Shown piece after piece: positions 24,020 through 34,632 of a stretch of 64,000 nucleotides of DNA. This DNA comes from Tupaia tana (taxonomy: Eukaryota; Chordata; Mammalia; Scandentia; Tupaiidae). The notes below the pieces were generated by a model, which was not told where the DNA came from, did no database searches, and saw only the letters and a program-made list of their open reading frames with translations. The position numbers and the translations under genes are program-made. The stretch covers positions 72,202,041-72,266,040 of the forward strand of contig JAKSZU010000009.1 in the NCBI GenBank assembly GCA_026018925.1. The letters are read 5' to 3'. The first letter of the stretch is position 1, and every line of letters starts with the position of its first letter.

Positions 24020-24118
24020 AGCTACGGAAATGAAGTGAGAATGGCAAATCAGAACTACGGAAACGAAGTGAGAATGGCGAATCAGAACTACGGAAACGAA
24101 GTGAGAATGGCGACTCAG
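24020..24118. repeat. Three 33-bp tandem repeats
   Basis: Units at 24020-24052, 24053-24085 and 24086-24118 share CTACGGAAACGAAGTGAG. They differ by a few bases, and two carry added CpGs. They lie about 0.75 kb from the promoter at 24.85 kb. Confidence 0.95.
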
Positions 24119-24129
24119 AGCCGATACTA

Positions 24130-24800
24130 AATCAACTTAAAACTTCAGCTGAACTGGATTGTGCATATTTGTATCTCCCAAAAGCCTTGCAGAACATCTT
24201 ACACTTAAAAACTACTACGTAAATATCTGTGGACTACTTATACTGAAACTTGCTTAGGGAAGTGCAGCAAGCAGTGAGCTGAGTCACTTCCTGTGAATGC
24301 ACCTTTTCCCAACACAGAACGCAACAGAAACTTGGATTTGTTATTCAAACCCAGAGAGTTACAAGACGACGTATAAACTCGCACACTGCAGAGACGCTAA
24401 GACGTCTCTAATCTGATCTGTTTTACCCTGAGTCTGTTTGAACAAAGTCCTCTGATAGGGCCACGGCGCCTCACCATGTACACCCAGAGAAATGCCACTG
24501 ATTCTTTTCTCTTTGCTCTAGCTCAAGACCCAAAAGTCTGGGGCAGCTCGTCCCCAGGCCGGCCATTTTCAACTCGCCGGCTCCCAGTGTGTACAGTGCC
24601 ACTTTATGAACAAGGGATTGGGGAGAGAGTAGTGCCTCAGGACGGAAAAAACTCTAGAGGGGCGAGGCAGGTGTCTCAAGGTTTCAAACGTTAACGACTC
24701 CAATTCTCTCACAAACCCCCTTCCTCCTACCCCTTGCTACCTGGCTCCCTTAGAAAGTTAAGAGGATCCCTCCCATAGTTACTAGAATGCTATGAGCCCC
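24130..24800. other. CpG-richer flank of the promoter
   Basis: No repeat is visible. CpG density rises toward 24.5-25.0 kb compared with the rest of the window. A 72-codon plus ORF (24476-24694) has no recognisable family. If the minus-strand exon at 24.83 kb is real, this is the start of its first intron. Confidence 0.45.
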
Positions 24801-24822
24801 CAAAGTAAGCAAGTTTGTCCTC

Positions 24823-24828
24823 ACTTAC
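24823..24828 (-). other. Candidate splice donor GTAAGT
   Basis: On the minus strand the sequence reads ATTAGG|GTAAGTGAGG, a strong U1-type donor directly after five codons. Confidence 0.6.
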
Positions 24829-24900
24829 CCTAATGGCCGCCATATCTATGACCCTCTCCGTTCAAGTTTTCTTACGGAGAGCGAAGAGGGACAAAGCAGT
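24829..24900 (-). CDS. Putative first exon, MAAIR..., partial
   Basis: On the minus strand an ATG at 24843 in good context (AGATATGG) opens ATG-GCG-GCC-ATT-AGG, followed by a consensus donor. This would give residues Met-Ala-Ala-Ile-Arg and a phase-0 intron. The sequence upstream has GC boxes and no TATA box, as in housekeeping-gene promoters. The words GATATGGCGGCC also match the YY1 site often found at such start codons, so the ATG could be regulatory and the exon noncoding. I cannot name the gene; later exons are not found within the window to the left. The transcription start is not determined, so the exon's upstream end is approximate. Confidence 0.5.
24854..24881 (-). promoter_or_regulatory. 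8-bp hairpin just 5' of the ATG
   Basis: Perfect inverted repeat CTCTCCGT / ACGGAGAG with a 12-nt loop. If transcribed on the minus strand it lies about 10 nt upstream of the start codon, in the 5'UTR. Confidence 0.55.
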
Positions 24901-25060
24901 TCAATTTGCTCTTCTCACGGCAGCCCCGCCCTGTTACGCCCTATGACGGGGGATCCCGCCCTTTCTAGTCCCTCCTGCGGTCGCTTTGGCAGCCGGAACA
25001 GCTCAGGGTCATCTGCTTCCCAGAGAAACGTTAGCCCTTGTGATTGACCTTTTCTTCCCC
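24900..25060. promoter_or_regulatory. TATA-less GC-box promoter
   Basis: Contains GCCCCGCCCTG at about 24923, CCCGCCCTTTC at about 24955, TATGACGGG (CRE-half-like) and several CpGs, unlike the AT-rich, CpG-poor surroundings. No TATA box is visible. It may drive the minus-strand exon, and a divergent transcript is possible. Confidence 0.55.
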
Positions 25061-25254
25061 CAGAAAGCCTCTTGATATATCCTCCATAATCCAGTTGAAA
25101 AATATTTTCCTGGAAGCAGAACTTTTCATTATTTTTACTTCAGGCTTATGTGATTTGTCTAGATAAAGACTTAAAATGCAAGACCGGCTACCTTAATAAC
25201 TATATAGAGACAAAAAGAACATGTTACCTCTGCAATACATGGGTAAGTTCATTC

Positions 25255-25690
25255 CTTCTAAAACCTTGTCACTGAGCGCCTACTCTATAGCAGGCAGTTG
25301 TTTGAGTGTAGAAAAAATTCGGAGCTTTCCTTATCAAGCTTATAGTTCCAGGAGAAAAGAAAAGAGAGAAAAATAAATATTACAAGGTGTCAAATGCTGT
25401 AAAGGAATATCAAACAATACGGGGATGGACTGGTTTATAAAGACAGGGGAACTTACCCTGATAAGGTGAACAGCAAGGAAAAGGGCCAGTGTGGCTGGAG
25501 TGAGAGGCCTTAAAAGAACACAGTGTAGGAGTTTTTTGTGCCCCCATAAGAAATTTGTATTTTATTCTGAATAAGATGAGAAATCATTGAAGGGTTTTCA
25601 GCAAAGGTGTGACATGATCTAAGTTACACTTTGAAGAGATGATTTTGATGCTGTCAGGAGAATATATGATGGGTAAATGCAACATTCTCA
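25255..25690 (+). repeat. Ancient mammalian repeat (family X)
   Basis: CTGAGCGCCTACTCTATAGCAGGCAG start, then GGCCAGTGTGGCTGGAGTGAG, TTTGTATTTTATTCTGAATAAG and GTGTGACATGATCTAAGTTACA. Best-preserved copy of the family in the window. Confidence 0.55.
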
Positions 25691-26480
25691 GTAGGAGGAA
25701 GGTCCCCCTTACACATCCAGTGAATGATTTTGGGGAAGACTCTCTTAATGTGCCCATCAACATTCCCGATATTCATTCATTCACTCAACAAACATTTAAG
25801 TGAAAAGAATATACTAAGTGTTAGTGGCATACCTAGCATATTTGATACCTGAAGCAGGTCCTTTTCTAATATAACCTCTATATGCCAAAATTACTCTAAG
25901 AAATAATGATGAAATGAAACTAACAAAAACGACCACAAAAGAAACACATAATAAATATTTTCTAAATCAAACTGCATATATGCACACACGCACACATACA
26001 CACACACATATAAATGCCAACATAACAATAAAATACAAAATAAATAGTAAAGCACAAAAAGAAATAAATGTATCAAGGATTTTTACTTGCATTAATGCAT
26101 TTTTATAGGATAAAAACCTATACTTACATATTGGACTATCACAGTAAAGGATAATGCATATTATAGTTTCTATTTTTGAGCTTTAATATCTACGTATTTA
26201 TTTGTACTTCATCAAAATGTAATATGTCTGTATATTTGCTAGATGGTATAGATTTACTGATCTATGTTCACAAATGATTACTGAGAGCAGTAGATATGCA
26301 AATGGGAAAAGTCTCAAATTTGTGGATAACATTGAAATAGATTCATAGACATCCTATCTCCCCCTAATTCTAGGAAGTATGATATAATACATGTCTTCTT
26401 TTTTTCCTCAAGATCTAATCTAGAGGCATTCAAATTATCCACAGTGGAATTTCAACTAAATTATCTTCCTTTCTGTTAAG
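25691..26480. other. AT-rich, no gene recognised
   Basis: Contains an imperfect CA run at 25980-26010 and an L2-like CATTCATTCACTCAACAAACATT near 25772. Nothing else supportable. Confidence 0.35.
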
Positions 26481-26485
26481 ATTTT

Positions 26486-26752
26486 TCTTTTTTTACCCTA
26501 GGGTGCATGCACACACTGGGGAAAGACAAAGGGAAAGTGAGAAATCACCCCTAGGGCGCCCTCTGGTGGTGTGAAGGTTAAGGCATCAAAAATCAGCCCT
26601 AGAGGGAATGACCACGCCATAATCTCTTCTCCTACATTGTCCCCTCAGGATTTTTGGCATGCATGCACATGTGCCCACTATGATTTTCATGCACCATATC
26701 TGGGACTCAAACTATGCTCAACCATGTGGGAGTCCAGTGCCTTACCTACCAT
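26486..26752 (-). mobile_element. SINE-B with a small internal insertion
   Basis: Reverse copy. Around 26545-26605 the phrase AATCA(C/G)CCCTAG occurs twice, flanking about 35 extra bases that contain GGTGGTGTGAAGGTTAAGGC, which resembles a SINE head fragment. Confidence 0.75.
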
Positions 26753-27205
26753 GTGTGCTTGTCTAAAATCATGAGAGGGGCCCAGCAGATGGCATAGAGG
26801 ATATGTTGCTAGATTCCCACATGGCAAACTGTGGTTCAAGTCCCAGATGCCGTGGCTTGAAACTCATGCCAGGCACATATGCATGCTTGCTCGAGATCCC
26901 AGGAGGAGAAGGGAAGAGATGGGATTGCTGTGTCGCCATCACCCTTGGGGGGTGATTTCTCACTTCTTCTCTCACTGTGTCTCTCTGTCTCTCCCCCCTC
27001 ACCCAACCCCCAAAGAGCACACAAGGCCTATGGCAAAAAGCTCTCAATAAATAAATAAATAAATAGAAATAAAATCATGATAGGATGAAGAAATGGAGAA
27101 AAAACAATGCAGCATGACCACACCTTGTTGGGAAGGGCTCTCTCTCTCTCTCCTTTTTTCTCTCTCTGGTGAGCACCTGTCCCCTCTGGTAATAAAATAT
27201 ATGTG
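26753..27205 (+). mobile_element. Truncated SINE-B, split
   Basis: GTGTGCTTGTCTAAAATCATGA continues at 27071 (ATAGGATGAAGAAATGGAG) after an inserted SINE. It abuts the reverse SINE at 26486-26752 head to head. Confidence 0.65.
26778..27060 (+). mobile_element. SINE-B, nested
   Basis: Full copy with (AATA)n tail. AAAATCATGA before it (about 26766) and after it (about 27071) is the TSD. Confidence 0.85.
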
Positions 27206-27289
27206 GAAAAATACTGCCCTTTGATTTCTGACAATGTCAGACACGATCTTTTCTCATTTATCCTGTTACTGCTCTTGAATATATGATAT

Positions 27290-27543
27290 TTTTAGAGGTT
27301 TTTGCTGTAGGGCGTGTACGCTCACCAGAAAGACAGAGAGAGACACAGAGACAAAAAGCAAAAAATCACCCCCAAGGGGGGGATGGCCACGCTGCAATTC
27401 CTTCTCCTCCATTCTCCTCTCAGGATCTTGGGCATGCATGCATACGTACCCAGCATGAGTTCAAGCCACCAGGTCTGGGACTCGAACTGCAGTTGACTAC
27501 ATGAGAGTCCAGCGACATAGCCATTACGCCAACTGCTGGCCCC
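27290..27543 (-). mobile_element. SINE-A
   Basis: Reverse copy with TSD GAATATATGATAT (27277-27289) and GAATGTTTGATAT (27544-27556). Confidence 0.9.
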
Positions 27544-27599
27544 GAATGTTTGATATCTATAATCTCAATGTCTATTTTTTATCATTATTTTTAACTATT

Positions 27600-27650
27600 T
27601 TTTATTTATTTATTTATTTATTTATTTTATTTTATTTTATTTTATTTTAC
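27600..27650. repeat. (TTTA)n / (TTTTA)n
   Basis: Tail repeat of the reverse SINE-C that follows. Confidence 0.9.
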
Positions 27651-27762
27651 CAGAGAGGGATGGAGTGAGAGAGAGAACAAGCCATCAGGTCCGGGACTCA
27701 AACCTCAGTCGGCCATGTGGGACTCCAGCACCCTTAATCACCATGCCACCTGCCAGCCCCCT
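27640..27762 (-). mobile_element. SINE-C (short form)
   Basis: Reverse complement: head ending CACCTGCCAGCCCC, B box (GGACTCAAACCTC), and only an AG-rich tail. Confidence 0.75.
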
Positions 27763-28330
27763 CAATCTCCATTTCTACATTATGTTGCTGCATGATAAAT
27801 GGCTTTCTCCGTAATTTGTGTGACTCAATTTTCAAGGACCAATTTAAACCTTAGTTTTTTGTTGTGCATGGCTCAAGGATGATTCTGTCTACAAATATTT
27901 TTCCATCAAAAAAAAAATACATCTAAAATGTTATGCCTGAAAAACTCAAAATTCAATTTAGTAAAACTTTTTATGTATGAGTTAAAAGCTGCACTTTCCA
28001 AATAAATATATTACACTTGAAATTTATACTCTGTTTTACTGTTTTAATTTTTAAACATAAATAACTACAAGTAAATGGCAGAATTAAAGTAACACAAGCT
28101 TTTTTTTCTCTCTCTTTTACAATCATTGTACTATCTTTTTTTTCTTTAGAATCTGCTGTTTAAATGCAGGGATATGTATTACCAAAGGTGATGGACATAC
28201 AGTTCAGAAACTTTGTAAACTAATTCTCTAAAAGAATGAATATAGCTCAACATGTGCTGAAGACCAACTGTTTAACTGAGAATTCTCTGAATTATCTTTC
28301 ATGAAGTATGTCATAAAGATCTGCTATTTT
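27763..28330. other. No recognisable feature
   Basis: AT-rich sequence, no supported ORF. Confidence 0.35.
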
Positions 28331-28618
28331 GGGGCCAGCAGGTAGTGTGGTGGTTAAGGCACTGAACTCCTACACAGTCAATGGCGGTTCAAGTTCCAGA
28401 CCTTGTGGTTTTCCTACTTGGCAGAGAGCAGTTCAAGTCCCGGATGTGGTGGCTTGAAAATCACACCAGGTGCGTGTGTGCATGCCCCAAATTCCAAGAG
28501 GAGAATGGAAGAGAGGGGATTAAGGCATGGCCATAATCCCTGGGGGAAGGCGATTTCTCACTTTCCCTCTCACTGTCTCTCTCTGGGGAGCTCATATACC
28601 CTATGACAAAAAAAAAAA
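28331..28618 (+). mobile_element. SINE-B with duplicated B-box region
   Basis: The B-box phrase occurs twice: GCGGTTCAAGTTCCAG at about 28385 and GCAGTTCAAGTCCCGG at about 28428. This is a partial internal duplication, and the rest of the body is complete. Confidence 0.8.
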
Positions 28619-28773
28619 AGTCAATGAAAAATGGATATTGAAATAAATATTTTGCAGCAAAGTATTTCTGTACTTTAATTTCATTTTTCTGCATACAAAC
28701 TTTTCAAAGCCTCCCCTTATTATTATTAAAACCAAACAGTAACCATACACTTTGTTTATAATTTAAACCAAAT

Positions 28774-28905
28774 TGGGGCTGGCAGGTGGTATGGTGGTTG
28801 AGGCGTTGGACTCCCATATTGCTGACTGTGGTTCAAGTTCCAGACCTGGCAGCTTGCTTTCACTTTCTCTCTCTTTCTATTTCTGGTCAGATTAAAATAA
28901 AGGAA
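28774..28905 (+). mobile_element. SINE-C (short form)
   Basis: GGGGCTGGCAGGTGGTATGGTGG head, GGTTCAAGTTCCAG B box, then CTTTCTCTCTCTTTC and TCTGGTCAGATTAAAATAAA. Confidence 0.8.
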
Positions 28906-28984
28906 TTCATATATAAAATAAAATAAGTAATTGTGCTTTTTAAAAATAATTTAGACCAAATCAAAAGTTCTAAGGGAAAGTAGG

Positions 28985-29250
28985 GGTCCTTTTCTTTATT
29001 TATTGATGGTAGATTATGTGTATACACACATGAGAAAGAAAGAGAGAGAAAGATATGAACACCTGCCACAGGGCCTGTTTATGCCATGATCCTTTTCCTC
29101 TAGTCCTCCAGCCTGCCAGATCCTGGGCACTGATGCATGTGCCCAGCATGTCTCAAATCTACCAGGCTGAGAATTCAAACTGCAGTCGCCATGTGGGATC
29201 CAGCATCTCTGGACCAGGGCATTACCACTGCGCCAGGGAGCCAGCCTGGA
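28985..29250 (-). mobile_element. Diverged SINE-B relative
   Basis: Reverse copy with the family order (GAGAGAAAGA, CCATGATCC, CTGGGCACTGATGCATG, AATTCAAACTGCAGTC, CCAGCATCT) but many differences. Confidence 0.65.
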
Positions 29251-29297
29251 AGGAGTATATTACCACTGACATTTGCTTAGAATTACTGGCACATGGT

Positions 29298-29510
29298 CCA
29301 GCTTGGTGATACAATGGTAACACACTGCTCAGTGATGCTGGATCCATGTGGAAGATTGCTGGTTCAGTTCTCCAGTCTACTAGTACATGCTGTTGCATGT
29401 GCCCGTAACCCTGACTGGTTGGGAGAATTGGGGTGGTAGGATATAAGTGTGCTTGTCTTTCTCTCATTGGGTCTCTCATTTGCATAAAAGAGACAAATAA
29501 AACATTTTTT
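29298..29510 (+). mobile_element. SINE-D
   Basis: TCCAGCTTGGTGATACAATGG head, GCTGGTTCAGTTCTCC B-box-like, then CCTGACTGGTTGGGAGA, shared with the copy at 47855. Confidence 0.65.
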
Positions 29511-29639
29511 TAATTGCCAACACAGAATGTTAGTAAAAAGCAGAATGATTTTATTTTGTTTTATTACATTTTAAAATTTTCTAATCTATTCCCTTATTGT
29601 CTGCACTGAGGTCTGAATATTCCCATTTCTTCCCATGGT

Positions 29640-29990
29640 GCACCATTGCCTAACATTTTTTTTTATATGTTGGGCATGATGTGATGTGAACAAAAGAGAC
29701 ACAATCCCTGATCCTGTGAAGCTGAGTTTTAAATTTTTCACTAAGAAAACAAATCAGTAAACATGATTATTTTAAATAGTGACAAATACTATAGAGAGTG
29801 ACTGTGTTGAAGTGAGAGTTACTTTAGGAGGAAGATATTTGAGAGGAGACCTGAGTAACAAGATGATTCACTCACATGAATATATCTATGGGTGTTCTAG
29901 GTAATGGGACCATCAAATGCAAAGATCCTGAACTGAGAACAAACTTACTGAAGTATCATGAGTGAGACAGAAAGTGATAGACGAGTCAGA
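29640..29990 (+). repeat. Ancient mammalian repeat (family X)
   Basis: TGTGAACAAAAGAGACACAATCCC, AACAAATCAGTAAACA, GAGTGACTGTGTTG, GGAGACCTGAGTAACA and CAAAGATCCTGA resemble the copies at 23.4 and 25.3 kb. Confidence 0.45.
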
Positions 29991-30027
29991 CAATGTCCAG
30001 AACAGATATAATTTGAATTTTCTTCTT

Positions 30028-30297
30028 TTTGAATTTAATTTTATCTTTTAAGGTTTTTGCCATAGGACATATGTGCTTGCTGGAGAGAGACAGAAAAAGG
30101 GACACACATCACCCCCCCCCATCCAGAGGGGGATGGCCATGCCACAATCCCTTCTCCTCCATTCTCCTCCTGGAATTTTGGGTACACAGAAACGCACATG
30201 TGCTATCATAATTTTCAAGCCTCCATGTCCAGGACTCAAACTGCAGTCTGCCATGTGGGAATCCACCACCTTTACCACCATGCCACCTGTTGGCCCA
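30028..30297 (-). mobile_element. SINE-B
   Basis: Reverse copy with 18-bp TSD AATTTGAATTTTCTTCTT (30010-30027) and one-mismatch partner at 30298-30315. Confidence 0.9.
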
Positions 30298-30332
30298 AAT
30301 TTGGATTTTCTTCTTAAAAGAAATGTATTATT

Positions 30333-30590
30333 ATTTTTTTTAGAGAGAGAGATTTTTGCAATAGGGCATATGTGCTCACTGGAGAGACAGAGAGACAGAA
30401 AGCAAGAAATCACACCCTAGGGGGCACTGTAATGCTGTGATCCCTTCTCCTCCATTCTCCTCTTGGGATTTTGGGCACGCATGAACATGTGCCTGGTATG
30501 AATTTTTTAAGCCACACAGCTAAAGATTCAAACTGCCAGTCTACCACATAGGAGTCCAGTGATGTAACCATTATGCCACCTGCTGGTACC
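30333..30590 (-). mobile_element. SINE-A/B intermediate
   Basis: Reverse copy between AGAAATGTATTATT and AGAAATTTATTCTT. A body deletion is visible near CCTAGGGGGCACTG. Confidence 0.85.
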
Positions 30591-30759
30591 AGAAGAAATT
30601 TATTCTTAAATAATACTTCATTTACTTTTATATATTTACCAACTGGTAATGATTGCTTTGAGCACAAAGGGGAGCTTTGTGTACTGAAGAGTATTAGCAT
30701 CAAAATAAGATCTTGACTGCTGAAAGAAGAGTCTTATAATGCAGTTGAATAGAATAGAG

Positions 30760-31180
30760 GTGCTGAAAGTTAATGTACATAAGAATCACCTGAAGAATTT
30801 GATAAAATACAGATTTCTTGAGACCAACAGTTAGCGTAATGGCTATGTAGCTGGATTCCCATGTAGTCGACTGCGGTTCGCGTCCCAGACCCGGTGGCTT
30901 AAAACTCACGCCAGGTGCTTGTGTGTGCGTGCCCAAGATCCCAAGAGGAGAATGGAGGAGAAGGGATTGCGGTGTGGCCATCCGCCCTGGGGGGTGATTT
31001 CTCGATTTCTGTCTCTCTGTCTCTCTCCCTGTGTCTGGCAAATGCACAAGCCCTATAGCAAAAACCTCTCCAAAAAAAAAATACAGATTTCTTGATAAAA
31101 CCCCTGGATATTAGTATTTGTTTGGTCTTATGTAGGAGCATGTATGAAGAGTACCCCAGGTGTCGCTAATGTGAGTATTC
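30760..31180. repeat. MER5-like hAT remnant, split
   Basis: AAGAATCACCTGAAGAATTTGATAAAATACAGATTTC and, after the SINE, CCCCTGGATATTAG... CCCCAGGTG resemble MER5A-type nonautonomous elements. Confidence 0.45.
30821..31076 (+). mobile_element. SINE-A (young)
   Basis: TSD AAATACAGATTTCTTGA before (30805-30821) and after (31079-31095). Confidence 0.92.
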
Positions 31181-31540
31181 CTTAGGCAACATTTTAAGAA
31201 ACTAATCAAGTTTAATTAGATGGGCTAAATAACTTTCCATCGTATGCTATTTCTAGCTCTGGCATACTAGGGTTCAGTAAGGGCTTTTATCTAATGATAT
31301 TTGGTGGTCCTGGGAAAATTCAGCATTGTGAACTCATGACATTCTGATCTCTAGTGACTTTTACTCCCATACCACTTCAACCATGAACAACAATGGTTAT
31401 ATACTTGACTTTATCAGAAGAATGACTTTACCTCTAAAATTTTAAATTCAAACATTTTCTACTCTGACAACAACTATCATCCTTGAGCTCTCTGTCCCAC
31501 ACCTTTTCTCTGTTTTTCTCAAGATCTTTTGACCTTAATG
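31181..31540. other. No recognisable feature
   Basis: Unique-looking AT-rich sequence. Confidence 0.35.
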
Positions 31541-31544
31541 TCTG

Positions 31545-32105
31545 TATTATCTATCTATGGCTACACAACAGTTTACCCCGAATTTAGCAATATTAAAAAA
31601 AATTATAAAGGATCTTCAAAAAGATCATGGTAAATGTGTGTTATGAAAACAAATATGTTTGAATTTCAAAAATGTTCTGCACCAAAATAAATATTTACAT
31701 TAATTCCATTTTCCGCAGAGTTTTTGAAGTCCCTTGTATTGTCTCACAGTTTCTGTGGGTCAGAAATTCAGAAGTGGCTTAGCTGGATGATTCCACTTCC
31801 AGATATTTCATGAAGCTGTAGTCAAGAAATAAATGAAAGTTGTAGTCATCAGAAGTTTTGAATGGGCCTGGAAGTTCCACTTTCAAGATGGCTTGCTCAC
31901 TTGCTCATGTGCTTGGTAGGAGGCTTCAGTTCTTTGCCGTGCGAATCTTTCTATAGGGTTGTTTGTCCTCTTGACATGACAGCTAGTTTCCTCCATAATG
32001 AGTGATCCAAGAGAAAAAGCAAGGCTAAAGATACAGTACCTTTAATGTCCTAGTCTTGAATGTCACACAGTGTCACTTTAGCCACATGCTAATCATTAGA
32101 ATAAG
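31545..32105. repeat. Old LTR/transposon-like repeat, split by a MITE
   Basis: TATTATCTATCTATGGCTACACAAC, then CTCACAGTTTCTGTGGGTCAGAAATTC, CAAGATGGCTTGCTCAC and GTGATCCAAGAGA is the word order of a common mammalian repeat. I do not fix the family name. Confidence 0.45.
31603..31738. mobile_element. Mariner-type MITE
   Basis: Ends AAGGATCTTCAAAAA and TTTTTGAAGTCCCTT are inverted repeats next to TA. The interior (TGCACCAAAATAAATATTTAC) is shared with 34878-35015. Confidence 0.65.
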
Positions 32106-32113
32106 TCAAGTCC

Positions 32114-32368
32114 ATGGGCCAGCCAGGTGGCCTGATGGTTAAGGCAGCTGGATTGTACATGGTCAACTACATGGTTCGCATTCCAGACCCAACGGCTTGC
32201 AAAACACACCAGGCGTGTGTACATATGGTGCCTCAAATCCCTAAGGGAAAGTGGAAAAGGGTCTGTGGTGTGGTGATCCTCCCTGGTGGGGAGGATGCTT
32301 TCTCACTTTCTGTCTCTCTCATCTTCTCTGGTGAGTGTGTGCACCCTATAGCAAACAAACAAACAAAA
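32114..32368 (+). mobile_element. SINE-B (old)
   Basis: TGGGCCAGCCAGGTGGCCTGATGG head, CTGGTGAGTGTGTGCACCCTATAGC end, (AAAC)n tail. Confidence 0.8.
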
Positions 32369-32451
32369 AGAAGTGAAGTCTATACTCAAGGGGAAGCAGT
32401 TTCTAACTTTATATGAAAGAGTATCAAGTACGTTAGATGCATATTTCAAAG

Positions 32452-32706
32452 TCTTTTTTTTTTTTCAGAGGTTTTTGCGATAGGGTGCGTGCACTCGCCA
32501 GACAGACAAGAGAGACAGAGACAGAAAGCAAGAAATCACCCCCCAGGGGGGATGGCCACGCTGCAATCCCTTCTCCATTCTCTCGGGATCTTGGGCACGC
32601 ATGCACACGCGCCTGGCGTGAGTTTTAAGCCACCGGGTCCGGGACGCGAACCGTAGTCGACTACATGGGAGTCCAGCGACATAGCCATCACGCTAACTGC
32701 TGGTCC
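32452..32706 (-). mobile_element. SINE-A (young)
   Basis: Reverse near-consensus copy. CAAAGTCTTTT and CAAAGCCTTTG flank it. Confidence 0.9.
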
Positions 32707-32707
32707 C

Positions 32708-33578
32708 AAAGCCTTTGTATCTCTCCTTTTTTTATTATCTGTTTCTCCCTTCCAGTCTCATTTTCTTTTTTAAGTAGCCTAGACTTCATGATACATCTCT
32801 ACAGCCACTTTGTTGCCAATTAACTCAAATACCCAACCTCACTGAAACAGTTTCATTTTACATCCTGAGAAAAAAGAAAACCTCCATTCCTGATCAGTCT
32901 AGCTGACCTTGGCCAGCTCCTTCTCTTCTCTATGGTGGCTATTTTAATCTTAATGAGCTCAAACTGGTTGCTGTTAAGTCTCCTTTGGGGGCTTCTCCTT
33001 TTTATATTCACTTATTATTGACTAGGTTTAGCTATAAATAACAGAAAATCTTGTATATCAGTAATAATTTATTATTTGTTTCTGCTTCATATTAATGTAG
33101 ACAATCCAGGGCTGATATGAGGGCTCCATCATTTTCAGGAACCCAGGCCTCTTCTATATTCTTGTTCTAGCATCACCAACATGTACTTCCACTTCCTGGT
33201 TCAGAATGGTTTCTCGAGAACCACCCATTATACCTGTATTCAAATCAGGGGAATAGATAAAAAGGGGACAAAAAAGTACAGTCTTAACATTAAGGACACT
33301 TCCCAAAAATGCAAGACACACTGCTGCTGTTTATACTCTGTTGGCCAGACCTAATTATATGGCCACACTTAAGAGCAAAGGATACTGAGGAATGAAGTTT
33401 GTATTCTGAACAGTAATGTGTCCAGACTTAAAATAAAATTGGTTCTGTTATTACATCATAGGGGAAGGATGGATATTGTGTTCTACTTTACAGCCCTTTA
33501 CACTTTTCACTTTATATACTCTGTATAGTTATCACCCTTCTCATGACTTCAATTACTAACTGTATAGCATTGACCCCT
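32708..33578. other. Mostly unassigned
   Basis: CTATAAATAACAGAAAATCTTG and GTTGGCCAGACCTAATTATATGGCCACAC hint at an old DNA-transposon or LTR relic around 33020-33400. No gene. Confidence 0.3.
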
Positions 33579-34134
33579 ATGATGGTTAGTTTTGGATGTA
33601 AACTTGACTGGACTTAAGGATGCCTAGAAACCTGATGAAACAATATTCTGGGTGTATTCGTGGGGGGTGTTTCTAGGAGATATTATCATGTGAGTCTGAA
33701 TAGACTAGATGGGGAAGAACCGCCCTTAATGTGGGTGGGCACTATCCAATCAAGGACCCCGAAGAGAACAAATACAGAAAGCTGGTGGGTTTCTTTTGAG
33801 AGAGAGCACAAAAGGTATCTTCTACCGCCTTGGACATCAGAACTCAAGGCGTGATTGCCTTCAGACTCTAGGATTCACACTGGTGGCTGCTGGAATTCAC
33901 AGGTTGTTTATCTCAAGATGTGAGGTACATTACTACAAATGTGAGGTCTCCTGCCTTTCAGACCTGCAGATTTCATGTATGCCATATTACAACCATCACA
34001 GGATCTGCAACTTGTATGCAGCCTGTTGTGGAACTTCTCAGCTGCCATCCTTGCATGATGATTCCCCCCAAACCCCTCACATATCTATACATATTTTATT
34101 CATTCTGTCTCCCTGAAAAACAATGACTAATACA
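33579..34134 (+). mobile_element. MLT1-type MaLR LTR
   Basis: TGATGGTTAGTTTTGGATGTAAACTTGACTGG start, TGTGGGTGGGCACTATCCAATC, CCTTGGACATCAGAACTC, and CCCTGAAAAACAATGACTAATACA end. Word order matches MLT1A-like LTRs. Confidence 0.85.
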
Positions 34135-34579
34135 GCCCAAAAATATCTTTCTCCTACCTAGACCTATCTCTGAGCTTTATACAGGCAGGAAGTGGCAGGA
34201 AGTCACAAGTCCTGTACTCATTTAAGATTCCAATACCTTGGAGTACTGTAGGACAATGTTCCCTCTCAGATTGGCCTATCTAAGTGAGTCATCTCGAGGT
34301 TGTGTTTCCAGTGTGAGTTCACTTAATCAGAGATCCTGGGTACTTCCATAGTGCCCATTCACAGCAATACACTAGCTGCAGCTCCTTCCAGACCACAGGC
34401 GGTTTATTCTTTCAAGGTTGTGGCCAAGCATCTAAACCTTAGGATAAAGGGCCTCTTCAACCTGTCTCTTGCCTCACTGTCACCCCTCCCTCATTTCTTT
34501 AGGCTTTCTGTTATAAGGGTTTTCATTCTAAGAAACATTTATTTATTTATTTATTCTTTAAAAATGTATTTTAACTGGC

Positions 34580-34580
<1 letters not shown>
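34135..34580. other. No recognisable feature
   Basis: No gene or repeat signature up to the TA array. Confidence 0.35.

Positions 34581-34586
<6 letters not shown>

Positions 34587-34632
<46 letters not shown>

Noticed and set aside
24020-24118. CRISPR-like repeat array
   Set aside because: The units are directly adjacent without spacers, and the sequence is mammalian.
24476-24694. 72-codon ORF beside the promoter
   Set aside because: No family resemblance, no splice support, and it lies on the strand opposite to the candidate exon; kept only as flank.
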